A DNA stretch of 64,000 nucleotides from Fistulifera solaris (Eukaryota; Bacillariophyta; Bacillariophyceae; Naviculales; Stauroneidaceae), in contig AP026127.1 in assembly GCA_030295235.1 (NCBI GenBank), forward strand, positions 1,366,501 through 1,430,500. Reading direction: 5' to 3'. Both the position numbers and the translations under genes were made by a program. Shown in pieces: positions 33,852-44,578 of the stretch. Numbering within the stretch: the stretch's first letter is position 1; every line of letters starts with the position of its first letter. The notes beneath the pieces are model-generated. The model ran no database searches. It worked only from the letters and a program-made list of their open reading frames with translations, and was not told the origin of the DNA.

Positions 33852-35297
33852 ATGTCCTTTTTAGCCTCGCGTGTTGCTGCAGCCTCAGTTCGTGCATTGG
33901 GAAGCACCTTGATTGTCGGATGTTGGCTGCAACATGAGAAAGATCGTCATGCACGGTGTGAGACAATTTCTCAGTCTCCTGCTTCTTCCTTGGAGCATAC
34001 TATGCAAACGATCGCTGGTAATCCAACGTATGAAGCACCAAACGGAAAGAAAACGGATAATCTCTTTTACAATGATGGCGATTCCTTTCCGAACCTATCG
34101 CGGCACGGGTCAAACTCGTTGCTGAAAAAGTATCTGACGCCGGACGTTTACGAGCAACTCAAAGATAAACAAACATCCGCTGGAGTCAAATTGGAAGATC
34201 TCATTCAAGGGGGAATCGCTCTGCCTTGGGGGGCTCGTCCGCCGCGGGGAATCGCTGGTGTTTACGCCGGAGATGCTGGTACGTGCCTTCTTTTCTTGAT
34301 TTATACATACGGCATCGTTGTCTCACATTCTTTTCGCAAATCACAAAACAAAACAATCTACTTCTTTGAATGAAAAGAATCGTACACAACATTTTCTGTG
34401 TTACTCTCGCCTCTGATTGAAGCTCATCACAAAGCGCTGCATCGGGCACGATTGCGAAGACATCGCACGAACTTGGATGTACAAGGGCTTTCACAGCGTC
34501 GCTTGGATGGAGCGTACATTTTGTATACGCGCATGCGGTTAGCGAGATCATTGAATGGTTTTAAATTTGCTCCCTGCATTGGTCGAAGTGAGCGTCGAGC
34601 CGTGGAGCGTTTGCTGCGCGATTGCAGTCGCGATTGGCCACAGGGCTCTTACATCTCTCTCATGGAAATGTCGAACAATCAACATGAGGATTTGGTGAAG
34701 CGCCAACTGTTGTTTGCCGATCCGGATGAATTTGCAATTTCGACGGGCATGGGGCGTGATTGGCCAGATGGTCGGGGAATTTATTGCGATTCATGGGATG
34801 ATTTGCCGCACATCATGATGTGGGTGAACGCGCAAGATCATCTCTGGATTATTAGCAACGCCAAAGGTGGAGACGTTCAGGGTGTCTTTACAAGACTGTC
34901 GATGGCAGTAAGGAGTCTCGAAAAGAGCTTGAACGATCGAGGACAAAGTTTCGTTGAAGACCCGAACTTGGGTTTCCTTAATGCGTCTCCCGTAGACATT
35001 GGTACTGCACTCCGGGCAAGTTTATACGTCAAACTGGTCCGCTTGGGCCAGAAGCCGGGGTTTGATGAGTTGGTGCGGCGTCTTCGCTTAGAAGCTCGCC
35101 CTTTAAAGTTTCAGAGCCAGACTTACACTGGGATGTTTGATATTGCAAACTTGGAAGCCCTCGGGAAAACGGAAGTAGATCTGATCAATTTAATGATTGA
35201 AGGAGTGGGCACTCTGATTGATCTGGAGAAGCGGCTAGAAAATGGTGAAGACATTGACATAGAGGCAATTGCGCAAAAGAAAGGGAGTAGAAAGTAG
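33852..35297 (+). CDS. Phosphagen (ATP:guanidino) kinase, probably mitochondrial
   Basis: Two exons, 33852-34278 and 34378-35297, with a 99-nt GTACGT...AAAG intron; the join reads GDAESYTTF, as in creatine and arginine kinases (GDEESY). About 448 aa. Further signatures: NNLLKKYLTP-like SLLKKYLTPDVYEQL, YTRMRLARSLNGF, DLPHIMMWVNAQDHLWIIS, AKGGDVQGVFTRL and FDIANLEALGKTEVDLI. These enzymes move phosphate between ATP and a guanidino compound, buffering ATP. The N-terminus (MSFLASRVAAASVRALGS) looks like a mitochondrial presequence. The active-site block, TCPSNLGTGLR in animal enzymes, reads ASPVDIGTALR, so the reactive Cys is Ser. The guanidino substrate cannot be told. Confidence 0.9.
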
Positions 35298-35389
35298 AAA
35301 GGTAATGGTATATGAAGCATACACGCAAACAGTAACTGTCTTCTTAGGTGTTTAATAGTAGAAGATGAATCCATAAAACAACTTAGATA

Positions 35390-36452
35390 CTACACTAGTA
35401 ATCGTTGTTCATGACGCGTTCGAAACATGGGAAAGACTCCAGTAGCTTTGCCGTTAGCAAGCTTGTTGCATTCATCACGAAAAAGGACTTTGTTGAGCAT
35501 TTCATTTTTCGGATAGATCTTGTACGTTTTGACGTCGTGAAAATAAGGAAGGAAAAAGTCGGAACGATGTTGCTCAACTTCCAGATTAGCTTTGTGCACC
35601 AAAAACGTATTTTCAATGCTACTGTGCAGTACTGGCTGCTTCGAGACATCAAACTCTTCTTCGTAGAATTTGACAAACTTCTTGGTGCAGTATGTCACGA
35701 CACGGTCAAAGATTGCTTTATCTCCCGAAGTCCAGAATTCCTCCATGGATTGGACTCCCTCATCTTGCAGTTTCGGCAGAAGCTTCTCTAACCAGTTCTC
35801 CCAAATGTCATCAGCAACAATTAGATCGTCATTTGCAATTTCAAAGATGAAGTCGGAAAACGGATTTGCAGCGTAGTCGACTGGACCAGGAACAATAACT
35901 TGACCACCAGTCAAAGCCGCTTCCATCAGTGCCACTTCTGTTTCCCCCTTTCCTCGTTTGCTGCGATGAACGGGTCGCAACACATAAACTCGCTTATCGC
36001 TGTCAACGGCCACCCATTCCAACGGCAAGTCAGTCAACTCAACAATGCGCGAAACTTGGGTTTTCTGGGTGGCGTCCTTGACCAACACGTGCGCAGGAGC
36101 AGGTGCTCCGGAGGGCATACAAGTTGCCACAAAGAAAGGAACGTCGGTTCCTCCAGAAACTCCCTCAACGAGGTGGAACTCCCTCACTTCGGTAGCCATG
36201 AAGGTAAATTGTTCCTGAGAGCTGCCCAAGAAGAGTCTCGACAGGACGGCCAATGTCGAATTCCCAAACGGCTTTCTCTGAATGACCGGTAATCAGAGGA
36301 AGGCTACGAGCATAGTACACTTGTCGAGAAAAGAAGGCAAACGTCGGAGGGATAGCAAGAGTAAGCTTCAGCTTTTTGGCCAGGGGCACTGTGATCTCTT
36401 CGATCCGTCGTTTCATTCGTCGGCTGCGGATAATCTTGGATGATGAGTTCAT
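35390..36452 (-). CDS. Unrecognised conserved-looking protein (one frame change)
   Basis: The product starts at the Met at 36452 (MNSSSKIIRSRRMKRRIEEI), continues to VYYARSLPLITGHSEKAVWEF and then, in the next frame, to LGSSQEQFTFMATEVREFHL and on to 35390. The step near 36222 is +1 (one extra base beside ggg). Joined length is about 353 aa. It contains LPLEWVAVDSDKRVYVLRPV, NPFSDFIFEIANDDLIVADD and a Lys/Asp-rich C-terminus. I recognise no family. No signal or membrane segment. Its start lies about 170 bp from the module copy B at 36624, the same arrangement as the zinc-finger genes, so the three may share a promoter type. Confidence 0.65.
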
Positions 36453-36623
36453 TATGATAGTAGTAGAAGCAGAAAAAGAGCTGCCTTTTCGATGCAAATG
36501 TCGTGCTTTGTGAACAGTTGATGCGCTCTCACATAACAAAAAGAGACACCAATGAAAAGTTTGGCGACGAAGAAGCCACTACTACGTACTAACGTCGGTG
36601 AACACAAAGACAAAGACTCGTTA

Positions 36624-37142
36624 GTTTAAAACATAATCTTATTATTCATTACTGTTGACTGAGTTAATGCGTCTCCGAGCAAGACAGCAACGGATTTCCT
36701 AAGTGTTCTCCGATCGTGGGAGTCAATTTAGCCGCTGGGAAGCGAACATTTAGGACGGGCTGGCGCGTCGTCTGCTTCTCATGACGGCGGAGAGGGGGGA
36801 GTTTTTGTGGGCTGCCGAAGCCGTAGAGGCGGCCGAATTGTGCTGGTAATGCACTTGGGAGAGCTATATCATTTGAAAATTTTGTGCTTATGTTTCAATA
36901 GAGCAACATGCGACATCGTTGAGGCTCCGTTGAAGCGAGCCGCGAAGCTCGAAACGCAACTGCTCATAGCATGGCCGTTTCTGCAGCAATCCGGCCGAAA
37001 ACGACAAATCACACTTAAATGTTAGACTTCTTTCGTTGGTTGATGTTTCAAAGGCAAGCAAGCAAAGATCATTGAGAATAGAAGGGGATTCCCAGCAAAG
37101 AATTGTTGACGCCGACCCGAAAATGGCGAATGTCGAATGCGG
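36624..37142 (+). repeat. ~510-bp upstream module, copy B
   Basis: Close match to copy C (44579-45086) in the same orientation and to copy A inverted. Begins agtttaaaacat; shares gaagcgaacatttaggacgg, the tgacggcggagagggggg stretch and gacatcgttgaggctccgtt. Similarity to copy C goes on, more weakly, to about 37400. Confidence 0.8.
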
Positions 37143-37353
37143 AAAAAGAGCTTGTGATGCATGTTGAGAGTGGCCTTCTTTCATGCGGGTACCCGGTATG
37201 ACTGTTAAAGTACGAAGGTGTACCGGTGCGTCTTTTAGTTTTTACACTGGGAGAGACACGGGAACGCACCTCTGCTTGGTACATTTTTCTACGGGGGGCC
37301 TACGTGAGTGTACACTTTTTCCCGAACCTTCCTGAGTGAATTTTTTACCGCGA

Positions 37354-37361
37354 TGACGTCA
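37354..37361. promoter_or_regulatory. CRE-type palindrome TGACGTCA
   Basis: The 8-bp bZIP site TGACGTCA lies in a gatgacgtcattttttctt context that recurs at 45218-45225 next to module copy C. Shared context suggests it was copied with the module; regulatory use is inference. Confidence 0.35.
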
Positions 37362-37498
37362 TTTTTTCTTTGTACCTTTTCTCCATCATTCGTCATCCGA
37401 ATGAATGATGGATGCTATGAAGAGGATGCAATAATTACACGTAGAGCGCACCTGAATCATTTCGCCAGCCTGACTATTTCGCGCTGAGGGTTTTGGGA

Positions 37499-37535
37499 AG
37501 TTTAACACGGTAGCATGATGCTACCGTGTTAAACT
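37499..37535. repeat. Perfect 17-bp hairpin
   Basis: agtttaacacggtagca (37499-37515), loop tga, then its exact complement (37519-37535). Related ttaacacggtg/caccgtgttaa motifs recur at 37875-37885 and 37928-37938, so this is probably one end of a foldback element of about 440 bp. Confidence 0.7.
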
Positions 37536-37874
37536 AGCATCACGGTAACCTTAAATATTTTTTATCGAACGGAAAACTGACTTTCTAGATTTAATAAATA
37601 CACCAATAGAATCAGTAGGTCGAGATCTGTTCAAAACCGCTGTGTTTTTCATCATTTGCGTAAACCGTGTGACGTGACGGCCGGCCTAAGTTCCTCAACC
37701 CAGGCCTCGAGCGGGCTCTAACAAGAACGGCTGATTAATAAGCAAGTAAAGTCTACTTTTTTGAATATAGCAATGAGAAGACACTATCATATCATGAACT
37801 GCTAGTTAAAACCATTTGCAACTTCTTGAAAGGTACGAAAGGCTAAAATTACACCTTGATTATTACACGTGATA

Positions 37875-37938
37875 TCACCGTGTTAAATTCTACTACGCGA
37901 TACCACCGTGTAATATTTATTTAGTAATTTAACACGGT
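37875..37938. repeat. Right end of foldback element
   Basis: caccgtgttaa (37875-37885), caccgtgtaata (from 37905) and ttaacacggtg (37928-37938) are forward and inverted copies of the core in the hairpin at 37499. The 340 bases between hold no gene. Confidence 0.5.
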
Positions 37939-38031
37939 GTACCTCGGGCGAATTTAATCAGGTTGGCCCAAAATCTTGAGACCCCCCTGGTAAAATTTTC
38001 TATCGACCATAGCTTTGTCAAAAATGGTCGG

Positions 38032-38421
38032 ATGAAAAAAATAAAGCTAGCAAATGAAAGGTCTCACCGAGATCTATTCAGAAATGCAATAAAAACCCTC
38101 CAGATGGAACTCTGTGATTGGCTGGAATTTTTTCGTGATTCTTCCGCGAACCAGTCAGGTGCGCTCTACAAGCTGTTTGCGCTTCGTTTATTTTGTGCAG
38201 CAAGCTTTGGGAAGGTTGACGAACAAATGCTCGTCTCATCTAACGACGACTTCAAGATTTGGTTGGGTGGGTTCATTTCCCCAACCGGTACGGTTCGTGT
38301 TCCAGGTACACCGTTTGATAAGGCCATGGCTGCACGCGACCGCATGCTGACCATTTCTTATCAACTTTGTCATCAAATTCACCTAATTACGTGTTGCATG
38401 CAACAAATCGCGCTACTTTAG
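38032..38421 (+). CDS. Unrecognised open frame beside foldback element
   Basis: From the Met at 38032 the frame gives 129 aa: MKKIKLANERSHRDLFRNAI, ELCDWLEFFRDSS, KLFALRLFCAASFGKVDEQM. Composition is protein-like and the frame is open further upstream to 37963, but no domain is recognised. It may be a remnant carried by the element at 37499-37938. Weakly supported. Confidence 0.25.
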   Translation: MKKIKLANERSHRDLFRNAIKTLQMELCDWLEFFRDSSANQSGALYKLFALRLFCAASFGKVDEQMLVSSNDDFKIWLGGFISPTGTVRVPGTPFDKAMAARDRMLTISYQLCHQIHLITCCMQQIALL

Positions 38422-39098
38422 AAAGAACGGTGCACAAGGACGAAGAAGTCACTGTGACAACCACTGCTTTTCAAGCAAAACAACGGATGCAAGCCGAAAT
38501 CGAAACGATTTAAAATCCTACTCAACGACCGACCATTCCAACAAACCATAACCCTGCAACTCTTGATACTGCGGGCTTTATTGTGTATATTCATGACAAG
38601 ATCTTTTCGTTTTGCGGTTTTCCTTCTTCTTTTGTGGTAGACTTTCGACCACCAATTTTCAACTTGCATCCGCGGGCAACTTCGTTTTATGAATAATACG
38701 TTTCAATCTTTTGAAGCACGGTTTAATTTTTTGTCGGTGACGCCGCAGTCTGATACGCCGTCCTGTTGCGGTAGTTATTCCTTTGCGGTCGGCTTTGACC
38801 GGGACCTGCAACCTCGGGCACCTTTGTCGACTGGGTTTTGTTATTCGTCGGCGAAAATGCTGCTTCGAACGTCGAAGCTTGGCTTATTTTATGGTCGACC
38901 ACCCGGCAGCTTGTAACCTTTTCTTGTTGCGAAAGTTCTTCTTTTGCGGTTGGCCTTTGCAGTGACTTTCAATCACGGGTATACTTGTCAGATTGTGGGT
39001 GCGCAAATAGGTCCTTTGCGTGTCAATGCCGAGATTTGTCGTCGACGTCGAATTCCGCCTACACAATGAACCTACAGCAACTAGCGGAAAACAGAGCT
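38422..39098. other. Intergenic, no gene seen
   Basis: Overlapping short frames only. Bases 39015-39040 resemble the first 25 bases of the window. Confidence 0.3.
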
Positions 39099-39298
39099 TC
39101 GTAATGCCTTTCGCCACCGAAAATTGTAAAATGCGTTAAAGCATTGCGAATTGCATTAACAGTATGGTGAATTTCGCTGATCTAGGTAACAAAAGGAATC
39201 GTAATGCCTTTCGCCACCGAAAATTGTAAAATGCGTTAAAGCATTGCGAATTGCATTAACAGTATGGTGAATTTCGCTGATCTAGGTAACAAAAGGAA
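39099..39298. repeat. Exact 100-bp tandem duplication
   Basis: Two adjacent copies (39099-39198 and 39199-39298), from tcgtaatgcctttcg to aggtaacaaaaggaa, identical in every base as far as I can compare. Recent duplication. Confidence 0.9.
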
Positions 39299-39581
39299 CG
39301 GATTTACAGGGAGGATTCAATCATCGAAAAACTCTTCCTTCTTGACTAAATCGCAGTCTTGTCACAAAGACCTATACACTAAGTCTAGTTTCAAACTTTA
39401 GTTTCATTCACTTTAGTTTCATAGAAACCTGGGAAAACAACGAGCCACCACAATAAGAAGTGCAAAGAGCATTGAAACACCGCCCAATGGGTTACCTGGA
39501 ATAAGATGACAATCGAAGCTGATCGAGAAACAATGTATACTAAGGTACAAGTAAGGGAGGAGTATTGATCGGCACACAGGA

Positions 39582-40740
39582 CGTTTGATGGATGCCAAAC
39601 ACCGCTTCCAGTGCTTCTGGAACTTCAACACGATCTTTCTGTGACAGAAAATGAAAATTCCAGAATTTCTGGAATGCACGAGAGATCTCTGAAGTGACGC
39701 AGAACACCGATTCCAAGATTTTTGGAACATTGCAGCTTTTCTGGAACGCCAACAGAGTTGCTGTAGGACCAAAAATCTGATTCCAGAAAAATCTGGAACA
39801 TAGACAGGATTTCTGTGTGATCAAAAAAACATCGGGTCCAGAAATTCTGGACCATGCACAGAATTCACCTGCAACGCAAAACAACGATGCCAGCATACTG
39901 TGTCTGCAGGACACAAAGGACGTTTGATGGATGTCAAACACCGATTCGATTATTTCTGGAACGTCAACACAATCTTTCTGTGACCGAAAATAAAAATTCC
40001 AGAATTTCTGGAATGCACGAGAGATCTCTGAAGTGACGCAAAACACCGATTCCAGGATTTCCGGGACGTTCGGAAAATATCAGCGTGATTTCGAACATCG
40101 GTTGCAGCTTCCCTGGAACGCGCACAGAGTTGCGGTAGGACCAAAATACCGATTCCAGAAAATCTGGAACATAGACAGGATTTCTGTGTGACCGAAAAAC
40201 ATCGGGTCCAGAAATTCTGGACCATGCACAGAATTCACCTGCAACGCAAACCAACGATGCCAGCATACTGTGTCTGCAGGACACAAAGGACGTTTGATGG
40301 ATGTCAAACACCGATTCGATTATTTCTGGAACGTCAACACAATCTTTCTGTGACCGAAAATGAAAATCCAGAATTTCTGGAATGCACGAGAGATCTCTGA
40401 AGTGACGCAAAACACCGATTTCAGGATTTCCGGGACGTTCGGAAAATATCACAGGATTTCTGTGTGACCGAAAAACATCGGGTCCAGAAATTCTGGACCA
40501 TTGCACAGAATCTATTTGCAACGCAAAACAACGATACCAGATTATCTGCAGGACAAAATGGACGTTTGATGGATGCACAACCACCGCCCTTCCAGATTTT
40601 CCGGGAACCTGAAAATACACCTGGTCCACATTTTCTGGACACGTCAAAACACCGCTCTCCCAGATTTTCCGGGAACGTGAAAGTACACTGTATCCACATT
40701 TTCTGGCTACGTGAAATCACCGCACTCCCGGATTTATCGA
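39582..40740. repeat. Palindrome-rich minisatellite
   Basis: Four long units begin with (gt)ttgatggatg at about 39582, 39922, 40291 and 40562 and shorten from about 370 to 180 bp. Each is built of smaller blocks carrying ccagaatttctgg or ccagaaattctgg palindromes, with shared text such as cacgagagatctctgaagtg and gacaggatttctgtgtgacc. A 228-codon minus-strand frame crosses units 2-4, but it is driven by the repeat. Confidence 0.85.
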
Positions 40741-42739
40741 TTAGTTTTGGGCCGCGACGGCGGAGCCGTATTTTTTTTGAGATGGGGCGGAAAGTCCGTA
40801 AAGTTTACTTCATCCATCTTCGTGCAACATGTTTTCGTCCATTTTCTGGATCGGAATTAAACGCGAATGCGGAGCGGTGGACTGTAAGCGCTGCAGCCAA
40901 CAAGGTTTTGCGGGTGGTGCAGTTATAATTGACCCTGATGTTGTTGCTGGGGCGCTTCTTCGCGCCCTTTTATGCGGACCATGGCATTTTCTTGTATGGA
41001 ATTGAATCGTATTTCTGCACCATGCAATAACATCTTACTCATTGCTCACTGCATAGCGCATGCCGAAGAATTGGAAAGCAAAAACTATCGCCGCGCGTCG
41101 AGTGGAAAATAGGATCGTTTCATTACGAAATTGTTTCACCCGCCCTGGCCAAAATTTATTGAGATGTGGCAAATATTACAACGTCTTTTCCACTCAACCA
41201 GCCTTACGAAGAGCGGGCTTTTGTCGTGAACACTATGATCGAATCACAACACAATTTACCTTCTTGAATGAAACGAAAGAAAGTCACCAACTTACGTTAG
41301 GTATCTACCCAATATCAAGATTGCATCTTTGAAGATATTTGACGGCTATTCAAAAGTGGGCCAAGGCCTTCAACTGCTCGTTTTGGCGGAGAGCACGACG
41401 CGATGCGACTATTTCAACAACATAAGCCGATACTGTGTCGGAACACTGTCTGGGTGAAGGCATGACGGAATTCGCTGCAGTACCGGGGATTCAGTCCTCG
41501 TTTATTAGTCCTTCGTTATTAACTGGACAAAAGCCTTCGCGCTCGTGTTGCGTTGCAAATCGTGTCACTTCCGTGGTTCTGGTATTTCACATTATTGGAA
41601 CTCACGGCACCGTAGCGGTGATGACTGCGTTCAAAATAACACCAGATACGGGAAATGGCAGCCCCTTAACAATCATGTTCGCGCAGCCTTGTGACTGATT
41701 ATTTTATGTAAGGTTACACAACAATGGAACCGAAGAGTGTCGATACAAAGAACAGAGGCGCGAAGAAGTCGCGATGATGTGGTATTTTCATAAAGGATGT
41801 ACGTGTAATGGAGAAGTCGTCGGCAAACACAATAGTGAAGGCGTTTGTGTGAATGAATTCGGAGACCAAATTTCTGTTTGAAGCATGAAGCTGCATGCAC
41901 AAGTTTCGCAAGCCAGGGCCAGTATAGCACCTCAAACGCAGCGAGCAGCAAGCAGCAAGCAACCTCGTCGTCATCGCCGGGAACGGAAGAAACGGCGAAA
42001 CAAGAATGGCGGGGCAAAAGAATAGGAATTTCGATGAAAGCTTTCGCGGAGGCATCTGGGCTCAATACAACGACCAGCCACAGCAACAGCACAAATGCTC
42101 ATGAAAGAGTACTGAACCGGGTATATCGACACCATTAAGTGAGCACAAGCTATCTACTGAACGAACAAGTGCTGCTGAGTCGAGAACTAGCTGACAAGAG
42201 TGAAGACATTCGGCAGTTGTCGTCAAGAAAGCGACGAAAAACTGTGCAGTATGCTTGTTTTGCATTAAAAGCTGTAGAAAGGGTCTGCATAGGGAAAAGT
42301 GCGGACCCTTTTTACACAAAGCAAACGAAAGCGATAGAAAAAAATCCAACTCGTTTTGCTGGCGGGTGACTGGCCGGTGCAAGCCGACGTACTCAGATTG
42401 GACTGACTTTCTGTTTTTTCGTGAGCTAGGGTGCAGCAAGATTTGCTGTCTCGAGATACTTGTAGTCGAAATACGGATCGCGAGGTACGGCTCATTGCTT
42501 TTGGGGCTACTGTCAGCGCTCCTAAACGAATGGATTACTGTGGATGACGTGAATTGTTATTTCATTTTTTCAGAATAGATCGAGTCACTTTGATTGCGAA
42601 CTACTTCAACTAGAAATATTAAGAATTAGATATGTCAAAATCGTTGTCTAATTAAAGAATGCCATGCTATCAATCTTGCATGTCTACTTCTTTTTGGTCG
42701 TCGGCAAACAAGACTTTTTCTTATATGAGCCACCTTTCT
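40741..42739. other. Long stretch without a supported gene
   Basis: Contains scattered short frames on both strands. One at 41060-41332 starts MPKNWKAKTIAARRVENRIV and has Cys pairs but no recognised fold. Antisense frames at 41673-42439 overlap each other and look like chance. No repeat recognised. Confidence 0.35.
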
Positions 42740-44420
42740 TCAAACCTTTTGGTTTCTTCTTTTCGCAGCAAGCCCACAAGATTTATCCGGAGAAGCTTTA
42801 TCTCCCTTCGACCCAGGTGACACATTCTCATTCTCTTCATCGTGTATCAAACTAGCGGCTACGTCAGCTTCAGACATGCGTCCCAGAATGCCATCATCAT
42901 AACGAACTGTGTAACCCCAGGTTCTCGTGCCGTCATCCGCTCTGAACTGATCAAATGACTGAACAGTTCCACTACAAACTACAGCGTCTCCGACCTCAAA
43001 ACCACTGCTGAAATACTTTGCAACCTTTGTACCAGTGGCAAATTTCTGGGCTGGCTCCGACGGAAAACCATCATCCTTCATACACTTCGTCGTGCCATCA
43101 TTGTACTCGACCACTTTATTCCAAGTGATTGTACGCTTGACAGCAAGGGAATTGCTAACTGTTCGTGCTTTCTTAGAAACGCTTTTAGCAGCGGTTCCGG
43201 TCGCTTTTCGTCTGGATGGCCCACTGTTCAACGATTGTGATAATTGGCGACTTTGGCTTCTAGTCGTCGGTGCAGTGATCTCCACAGCACCGCCTCTCGA
43301 TTCGACGTCCTTAGCAAAGGGCGGTGGATGTATCGTGGCAGTTTGTTGTCGTGTTTTCTGATGGAAAAGGTTTTCATTTGAGGCTACTCCAGTTGCCACA
43401 ATGCGAGCCGAAGGTGCCGCTTTCCGCTTAATCGAAGAGATCGGCTGGTGATCTTGTCCATTTGTGTTCACGGACGAAGGCATGCGTGGCTGTAAAGGTT
43501 GTTCGAATTCTGCGTTGCTATCGTCCTTGAGATTGTTCCCCTCCAAGCCCGCGAATCGAGGAGTTGCAGAGGAAGCAATATTCAATGCGGACGACGACAA
43601 GGATGCGTCAAGATTATCTGCGAGTTCATCGTCGGAATCATCGGAAGAGCACAATTGGGCGAGACCGTCGCGAGACGCGATGCGATTGAAGTTTTGTTGC
43701 GAAGAAAGAAGCGCTTTCTTACATGGCGACGATGACGATGGTGCGTCGGAAAAAGCCTCATCATCCTTTCGTGCTTCCGGAGACGATACGCAGGCCGGGC
43801 TAGGTAGAGAAAGATCTAGCTGCTCGTTTTCCATGCGAGCGACCGGATTTGCAGGCCTGCGCAATTTTAGGAGAAGTAAGTCACACAACATGAAGAGCGA
43901 CATTACATTTGCTCACTTACATTCCAAAGTATCCTTCTATCTTGGCGCGTCCAAGCGCGTCGCTTTTCATTGCTTGTCCATCAGTATCCGGAAGTACGTT
44001 GGTAGAGCGCTGCGCCCGACGTTTTGCGCTATATTTCACTTGGTAAACAAACTTCTCTATGGTCCACAAAGGAATATCCGAATTTTTGTGGATTTCGAGC
44101 TGTAAGTGCTCAATGAGAGCACTCGCTTTCATCGGAAGTTGCACATTAGAACAGTCTTTGCACCTGAAAAGTCTATGGTGGAGTCGGAAGAGGGCCCCCG
44201 GCTTTTGCCCAAAATCAAAATCCGTGCCTTGCGCGCAATCATCAGAGTGTTTCGAACTGATGTGGTTTTGCGTCGCCTCGGAGTAACTGAAATACAAAGA
44301 AGGATTCTCGTTTGGACAAATTGTGCAGCGTCCCGACTTTGCTTTTTCATCCCATTGAAAAACTTGAGCCCAATGGCGATAGAGACCGTCCGTATTCAAA
44401 TTGTTGCTCTCGGAACTCAT
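42740..44420 (-). CDS. Zinc-finger protein with Tudor-like C-terminus, paralogue of the F-box/kinase gene
   Basis: Exon 1 (44420-43921) and exon 2 (43856-42740) are separated by a 64-nt intron at the same place as the first intron of 15635-18427 (GYFG|M). About 538 aa from MSSESNNLNTDGLYRH; the frame is open further upstream, but the paralogue supports this start. N-terminus: RCTICPNENP...HISSKHSDDC and CKDCSNV...H zinc fingers, then a Ser-rich linker nearly identical to the paralogue (SPACVSSPEARKD, ALNIASSATPRFAGLE, FEQPLQPR). After ARIVATGVASNEN the proteins part. Here a basic region is followed by FATGTKVAKYFSSGFEVGDA...TWGYTVRYDDGILGRMSEADV, a Tudor-like domain. Likely nuclear, DNA- or chromatin-binding by inference. 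A relic of this C-terminus lies at 9085-9345. Confidence 0.85.
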
Positions 44421-44578
44421 GATATTGAATGACGACTTATTCTTTGATCCGAAAGACTGATTGCGAGCACTTTTTGATTGACATGCAACAAGAGGAACAC
44501 CAGCGATCCTCTTTCTCGCTGACAACTCGTCTGCAGTCGAACATGGTTTTTCTTGGATACAATAACTGAGACACAATC

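Noticed and set aside
39540-40647. Minus-strand frames of 168 and 227 codons in the minisatellite
   Set aside because: The repeats lack stops in one frame by chance; the product is a reiteration of the repeat with no known motif.
39640-40720. Heat-shock elements (TTCnnGAA)
   Set aside because: TTCCAGAA and TTCTGGAA do occur, but the spacing between them is one base, not two, and no heat-shock gene is near.
41673-42439. Overlapping minus-strand frames of 113-139 codons
   Set aside because: They overlap each other in different frames, with no motif or splice logic.
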